Positions 61,044-64,000 of a stretch of 64,000 nucleotides of DNA are shown here, piece after piece. The notes beneath the pieces were generated by a model that was not told the DNA's origin, did no database searches, and was given only the letters and a program-made list of their open reading frames with translations. Position 1 is the first letter of the stretch. Every line of letters begins with the position of its first letter. Source of the DNA: Deltaproteobacteria bacterium (lineage in GTDB: Bacteria; Desulfobacterota; DSM-4660; Desulfatiglandales; Desulfatiglandaceae). The position numbers were made by a program, and so were the translations under genes. The stretch is from positions 186,001 through 250,000 of the forward strand of contig JAFDIV010000001.1 of NCBI GenBank assembly GCA_019307815.1. Reading direction: 5' to 3'.

Positions 61044-62981
61044 TCACAAAGAAATCGCCCCCTCAAAAAACACCTCGATGTCCTTGAGTTGATGTGTGAT
61101 GGGTATGGGAGGTAGACTTTGCAGGAAAAGTTTCCCATATCTGGTTGTAAGTATCCTCTTGTCAAGAATGGCCATCACACCTTTATCTGTCTTTTTTCTG
61201 ATCAGTCTGCCGAGCCCTTGCCGCAATGATATGATGGCAGAGGGCACCTGATAGTCCAAGAACGGATTCCCTCCCTTGACCTTGATGGCCTTGATCCGTG
61301 CTGCTACCAATGGCTCTCCCGGTGAGTCGAAGGGGAGTTTGTCCACGATAAGGCAGCTCAGTGATTCCCCTGGCACGTCCACCCCTTGCCAGAATGCCCC
61401 TGTGGCAAGAAGCACTGAATGCACGTCCTGTCGAAATGCGTTGAGAAGATCTGAGCGGGGGGCATCGCCCTGTTTATACAATGTAAAGGGGACTGTGTCC
61501 ATAAGGGTCTCGTAGACCATGTTCATATTCTGGTGGCTTGTAAAAAGCACCAGGGCCCTGCCCGAGCTGCGCTGGAGGATGGCTGAGATCCTCTGTGCTG
61601 CTGCGGCCGCAAAGCCTGGCTCCATGGGCAGGGGCAGGTCTTTGGGAATATACATCAGGGCCTGATTTGCAAAGTCGAAATGCGATGGATAGAGGCCCTC
61701 AAGGGCGTATTCATCAAATCCAAGCCGGGCCCGGATATAGTCAAAGTTTCCGTTGGTGGAGATGGTTGCAGAGGTAAAGATTACGGTCCTGATGCGATGG
61801 AAAAGGTGCTTTTGCATCTGCTGGGATATGTCCAACGGTGAGACATGAATTGAAAGCGTTCTTTTGCGCTGCTCATACCATATGAGCCAATTGTCGTCAC
61901 GCTTTCTCATTATCTCATTTATCTTTTCAGTCAATGCCTCTGCCCTGAGCACAAGGCCTTGAAAGGCCAAAGATACCCCCTTTTCTTCTTCCAGTCTTTG
62001 GGCGATGGTCTGGAGCCCGTTCATGACCTTACGTCCTACTGTTTCATGTAACAGGGCGAGCAATTCCTGCTCGATTCTTCCTTTTTCTTCCCTGCCCTGA
62101 AAGGCTGCTCTCAACTGCTCGGCCCCTGCTCGCACATGGTCTAGGGAGGTTTTCAATGCTGTTTGTTGTTTTTTACCGAGCACAGAGGCCTCCTTTTCCA
62201 CGTCGGCTGCAAATTCCATGAGTTGGCGCGTGCCCAGGCTTTCACCAAAATAGGATACAGCGGTCTCTTCCACATCATGTGCCTCGTCAAAAAGGGCCAC
62301 CTGAAAACGCGGGATAATCTCTCCGAATCCGCTTTGTTTCACCTTCAGGTCAGCAAAAAACAGATGATGATTAACAATGATGAGTCTAGCCTCTGCAGCT
62401 CGCCTCTTCAGTTTATTGAGAAAACACTCATCAAAGTGGAGGCATTCTGATCCCAGGCACTGGTCTGAGGAACAGGAGAGGGAATCCCAGAGGAGATCGT
62501 CCTCTTGCATCCAAGAAAGTTCTGATCTATCGGCGAATTCCGTGTTCCCTATCCATGCCTCAAGTTTTTTTCGAACACGCTCTCGATTATCCACAATCAT
62601 GGATGGCTGCAAAAAGGCCTGATGATAGCGATGAAGGCAGAGGTAGTTTTTTCTCCCTTTCATCATCATGGCATCGGGGTGCATCCCTGTGGCCTCTGCA
62701 AGAAGGGGGATATCCTTGTGATAGATCTGCTCCTGAAGATTCTTTGTGCCCGTAGAGATCACCGCCTTTTTTCCGCTAAGCAAGATGGGAACAAGATACC
62801 CCAAGGTCTTTCCGGTGCCCGTGCCTGCCTCCACCACCGCGTTCATTTGGCACTCCAGTGCCTTTGCGATGAGACGGGCCATTTCCAGTTGGGAATGCCG
62901 CGGCTCAAAACCTTCAAGGCTTTTTGCCAAGAGACCCTTGGGTCCTAGAATCTTTTCTATTTCTTTGTCCAGTGAGTCCAT
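61044..62981 (-). CDS. DinG/XPD-like DNA helicase with iron-sulfur cluster
   Basis: A 645-residue superfamily 2 helicase. Walker A AGTGTGKT (52-59), iron-sulfur cysteines Cys115, Cys175, Cys180 and Cys186, VNHHLFFAD and DEAH (232-235) match DinG; later motifs include FTSATIS, LVLFTSHQNMNMV and ATGAFWQGVDVPGE, ending with the QGLGRLIRKKTDKG box. DinG helicases resolve R-loops and G4 DNA. Gene order dinG-ubiD-ubiA on one strand with 13- and 12-nt gaps suggests one transcript, though no functional link is obvious. Confidence 0.93.
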   Translation of the reverse strand: MDSLDKEIEKILGPKGLLAKSLEGFEPRHSQLEMARLIAKALECQMNAVVEAGTGTGKTLGYLVPILLSGKKAVISTGTKNLQEQIYHKDIPLLAEATGMHPDAMMMKGRKNYLCLHRYHQAFLQPSMIVDNRERVRKKLEAWIGNTEFADRSELSWMQEDDLLWDSLSCSSDQCLGSECLHFDECFLNKLKRRAAEARLIIVNHHLFFADLKVKQSGFGEIIPRFQVALFDEAHDVEETAVSYFGESLGTRQLMEFAADVEKEASVLGKKQQTALKTSLDHVRAGAEQLRAAFQGREEKGRIEQELLALLHETVGRKVMNGLQTIAQRLEEEKGVSLAFQGLVLRAEALTEKINEIMRKRDDNWLIWYEQRKRTLSIHVSPLDISQQMQKHLFHRIRTVIFTSATISTNGNFDYIRARLGFDEYALEGLYPSHFDFANQALMYIPKDLPLPMEPGFAAAAAQRISAILQRSSGRALVLFTSHQNMNMVYETLMDTVPFTLYKQGDAPRSDLLNAFRQDVHSVLLATGAFWQGVDVPGESLSCLIVDKLPFDSPGEPLVAARIKAIKVKGGNPFLDYQVPSAIISLRQGLGRLIRKKTDKGVMAILDKRILTTRYGKLFLQSLPPIPITHQLKDIEVFFEGAISL

Positions 62982-63166
62982 AGGACAATCCTATAGAAAA
63001 ACGCCATTGAGCAACGCTTACCTTAAGTGAAAATTTTGGGCATTGTCAACAAAGGTCATAGATATAGGAAAAGTCACTTTTCCTGTTGATGAACTGCCCT
63101 CATGCAAGGTAAAATTGTCCATGAGGTAGTGGGAAATGGACAAAAATCCAAAATGAGGGATCTGGC

Positions 63167-63835
63167 ATGCAAGTTCAAAATTGGATGAGCTCTGACCTAA
63201 TCACAGTAGAAGAGGACACTCCCATTATTCATGTGATTAAACTGCTGGAGGAAAACAATATCCGCCATATTCCGGTGACCCGCGACGGCCACCTGGTGGG
63301 CCTGATTACGGATCAGGAAATCAAGGAAGCTTCTCCCTCTAAGGGCACCACCATGAAGGCCCAAGAGCTTTACTATCTGCTGGCGGAGCTTAAGGCCAGG
63401 GATGTCATGAAGAGGGAGCCCATAACCATCGGGCCGGATCAGACAATGGAAGTTGCTGCCGTCAAGATGCTGGAATATAAGGTCACGGGGCTGCCTGTTG
63501 TCTCGGACAAGGGCAAACTAGTTGGCCTCATTACTCAGGGTGATGTTTTCAGGGTGTTGATATCCATTACTGGGATATATCAGGGCGGGGTACAATTTGC
63601 CTTTAACTTGGAGGACCGCCCTGGAAGCATCAAGGAGGTGGCCGATGTCATTAGGCAGTACAACGGACAGATCGTTAGTATCCTAAGCAGTAGTGATACG
63701 GCTGATGAAGGGTATCGGCATGTGTTCTACAGAATAAAAAAGCTCCCTGAAGACCAACTGCAGGAGATGATCAAAGAGCTGGAGGCCAAGTTCATGCTTC
63801 TCTATGTGGTGAAGGATCCCCTTAAGGAGGTGTGA
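63167..63835 (+). CDS. CBS-pair and ACT domain regulatory protein (AcuB-like)
   Basis: A 222-residue soluble protein. Two CBS domains (about 1-58, WMSSDLITVEEDTPIIHVIKLL..., and 75-130, VMKREPITIGPDQTMEVAA...) are followed by an ACT domain (about 143-215, FNLEDRPGSIKEVADVIRQYN). CBS pairs bind adenine nucleotides and ACT domains bind small ligands such as amino acids; the arrangement resembles AcuB. Its role here is unknown. The next gene codes for a ferritin-like protein 44 nt downstream. Confidence 0.85.
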   Translation: MQVQNWMSSDLITVEEDTPIIHVIKLLEENNIRHIPVTRDGHLVGLITDQEIKEASPSKGTTMKAQELYYLLAELKARDVMKREPITIGPDQTMEVAAVKMLEYKVTGLPVVSDKGKLVGLITQGDVFRVLISITGIYQGGVQFAFNLEDRPGSIKEVADVIRQYNGQIVSILSSSDTADEGYRHVFYRIKKLPEDQLQEMIKELEAKFMLLYVVKDPLKEV

Positions 63836-63879
63836 CCCAGGGCCTTGACAAGGGGAGAACCGAAAAACGGAGGTTGATC

Positions 63880-64000
63880 ATGACATTTGCTTCATTTGAC
63901 GACATCATGACTTATGCTATTGAGAAGGAAAGAGAGGCCGCAGCCTTTCATGAGGAAGCAGCACAACAGGAACAGTACTCCGGGGCAAGAGAGACCTTTG
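63880..64000 (+). CDS. Rubrerythrin-like ferritin-family protein (N-terminus only)
   Basis: The frame is open from the ATG at 63880 to the right edge, giving 40 residues. CGGAGG lies before the start. The opening FDDIMTYAIEKEREAAAFHE is typical of the first iron-binding helix of rubrerythrin-like proteins, with Glu residues that would bind iron. The rest is outside the window, so the subfamily is uncertain. Confidence 0.65.
   Translation, partial: MTFASFDDIMTYAIEKEREAAAFHEEAAQQEQYSGARETF

Overview
The window reads as a stretch of chromosome from an anaerobic, Gram-negative bacterium with roughly 50% G+C, most likely a member of the Desulfobacterota (former Deltaproteobacteria). This is inferred from gene content only: a complete Tol-Pal envelope system, a membrane iron-sulfur ETF:menaquinone oxidoreductase (EMO type) next to EtfAB and an acyl-CoA dehydrogenase, a UbiA/UbiD pair of the kind used for menaquinone, a thiolase with a DUF35 partner, FeoAB, a molybdenum-cofactor block and a rubrerythrin-like protein. 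No rRNA, tRNA, CRISPR array, phage or insertion sequence was recognised.

Layout. 1-2.3 kb: a Gld-type ABC exporter (GldG-like part cut by the window edge, permease, ATPase). 2.5-6.3 kb: cutA, then thiolase-DUF35, then prmA-rsmE closed by a shared terminator. 6.4-13.2 kb: cold-shock protein, enolase, a family 9 glycosyltransferase, an unusual phosphoglycerate kinase, a formyltransferase-like protein, a small hydrolase, a SlyD-like isomerase and greA. 13.2-20.2 kb: a repeat-rich gap, bioB, feoAB, two subunits of an ECF cobalt/nickel-type transporter and an inositol-phosphatase relative. 20.2-26.1 kb: a fatty-acid oxidation block (acyl-CoA dehydrogenase, EtfAB, EMO) led by a TetR regulator whose promoter carries a perfect palindrome. 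26.1-29.3 kb: a FapA-family protein and an unknown protein. 29.4-33.5 kb: two MoeA proteins (one fused to a binding-protein-like domain), a ModE-like regulator and MobB. 33.6-38.8 kb: tolQ, tolR, tolA, tolB, pal and cpoB. 38.8-47 kb: a ClC channel with four CBS domains, an orphan small HTH protein, a NamZ-family enzyme, a membrane metalloprotease, a dienoyl-CoA-reductase-like flavoenzyme and a phosphodiesterase. 47.1-53.4 kb: a hybrid sensor kinase, then a more A+T-rich accessory stretch with an unknown small protein, a gap with stem-loops, an enolase-superfamily enzyme with altered catalytic positions and an LpxL-like acyltransferase. 53.5-64 kb: an M20 peptidase, the compact aroK-aroC-aroD-aroE operon, a Nudix hydrolase, ubiA-ubiD-dinG, a CBS-ACT protein and the start of a rubrerythrin-like gene.

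How it fits together. Acyl-CoA dehydrogenase electrons should pass through EtfAB to EMO and into menaquinone, and the UbiA/UbiD pair could supply that quinone. The thiolase-DUF35 pair and the dienoyl-CoA-reductase-like enzyme also suit fatty-acyl or related acyl-CoA metabolism. The molybdenum-cofactor block points to molybdo- or tungsto-enzymes elsewhere in the genome. Nothing here is a clear new defence or mobile system. The least explained parts are the 49.9-53.4 kb stretch, the divergent phosphoglycerate kinase, the formyltransferase-like protein, the unknown protein at 28.5 kb and several small dispersed repeat families in the gaps.
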